Shown: positions 6,709 to 7,031 of the stretch, one piece after another
Position numbering within the stretch: the stretch's first letter is position 1
Layout: every line of letters starts with the position of its first letter
Source of the DNA: Acidimicrobiaceae bacterium
Lineage (GTDB): Bacteria > Actinomycetota > Acidimicrobiia > Acidimicrobiales > UBA10347
DNA: 7,031 nucleotides
NCBI GenBank assembly: GCA_003485885.1
Contig: DNHM01000257.1
Coordinates: forward strand, 1-7,031
Reading direction: 5' to 3'
Position numbers and translations under genes: made by a program
The notes under the pieces: model-generated
What the model was told of the DNA's origin: nothing
The model's database searches: none
What the model saw: the letters and a program-made list of their open reading frames with translations, nothing else

Positions 6709-7031
6709 TAACCAAACGCTCGCATCACCGGTGGTGTGTACCAAATCGATACACGGAATACGCCCATCAGATGGACCGTGTCGCTTTGTGCACACGCCTA
6801 TTCATGTGGTGGCCCGATCCCAGGTGCCAGGTCAGCTACCGGACCGAACACAAGACCGAGGGCGCGCCTAATAGTTTCACACCAGAACCGCAGGTGAGCC
6901 TTTCCTCACAATTGCCTGCGGCCATGGTCGCGGCTTTGACTGGCGTCGGGTTGAAACCAGTCGCGCATCGAACAGTGGCATCCGAACCGACGAGACGTCA
7001 ACTCTGAGACGTCAAACCAAACGAGACAACC
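6709..7031. other. Gene-poor stretch upstream of the MFS gene
   Basis: No convincing gene is seen in these 323 bases. The left part may be the 29-codon N-terminal extension of the MFS gene or its 5' leader. GTGAG (6894-6898) and CTCAC (6905-6909) form a small inverted repeat with a 6-base loop. The right edge carries a short direct repeat (6992-7015). The promoter of the MFS gene presumably lies here, but no clear -35/-10 pair could be picked. Confidence 0.4.
6992..7015. repeat. Direct repeat GAGACGTCAA, two copies 14 bases apart, third partial copy
   Basis: GAGACGTCAA occurs at 6992-7001 and 7006-7015. A shortened copy, GAGACAAC, follows at 7023-7030. Each full copy contains the palindrome GACGTC. 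Closely spaced, palindrome-centred repeats outside genes can be operator sites, and the window edge cuts off whatever follows. Two copies of ten bases could also be chance. Confidence 0.4.

Noticed and set aside
5945..6871. 308-codon plus-strand open frame antisense to the MFS gene
   Set aside because: Its translation is Ala/Thr/Pro/Ser-rich low-complexity sequence with no family signature, and it lies opposite a clear 14-helix transporter. It is a product of codon bias.
6654..7007. 117-codon plus-strand frame across the MFS start and upstream region
   Set aside because: Composition rich in His, Pro, Arg and Cys, with no motif, and it overlaps the beginning of the MFS gene on the other strand.
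6906..7031. Minus-strand frame open from the right edge for 41 codons, possibly the end of another gene
   Set aside because: The translation (rich in Arg, Cys, Asp, Gln) resembles nothing I know, and 41 open codons are not significant at this GC content.

Overview
The window looks like ordinary chromosomal DNA from a moderately GC-rich bacterium, most likely an actinomycete. That is inferred from gene content: an MmpL/RND-type lipid exporter, an actinobacterial-style member of the N-acyl-D-amino-acid deacylase group, a DHA2-type MFS exporter, and a small prenyltransferase-like repeat protein. GTG/TTG start candidates and long spurious antisense frames fit a GC-biased genome. An Acidimicrobiia-like lineage is possible, but nothing here proves it.

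Layout. Bases 1-1035 hold a run of minus-strand genes. These are a possible gene start running off the left edge (1-72), a small three-helix membrane protein of unknown function (112-483), and, 15 bases upstream of it, a prenyltransferase/squalene-oxidase-repeat-like protein (499-1035) that seems to lack the second half of its family. A 119-base divergent spacer follows. The plus-strand MmpL-type transporter (1155-3389) has a clear Shine-Dalgarno sequence and both Asp-Tyr proton-relay pairs. It converges, with only 44 bases between stops, on a minus-strand amidohydrolase (3434-5191). Upstream of that, also on the minus strand, lies a 14-helix MFS transporter (5284 to about 6708). The spacer between these two contains several GC-rich inverted repeats. 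The last roughly 320 bases carry no convincing gene, only a short direct repeat at the right edge.

Function. The MFS transporter and the amidohydrolase share a strand and are 92 bases apart, so they may be co-transcribed. A link between moving a small molecule and hydrolysing an acylated or cyclic amide is possible but not shown. The MmpL protein is an independent unit facing them. No RNA genes, CRISPR arrays, insertion sequences or phage genes were seen. I found no convincing new multi-gene system. The points most worth checking are the truncated prenyltransferase-like gene, the apparent loss of one metal-site histidine pair in the amidohydrolase, and the structured spacer at 5192-5283.
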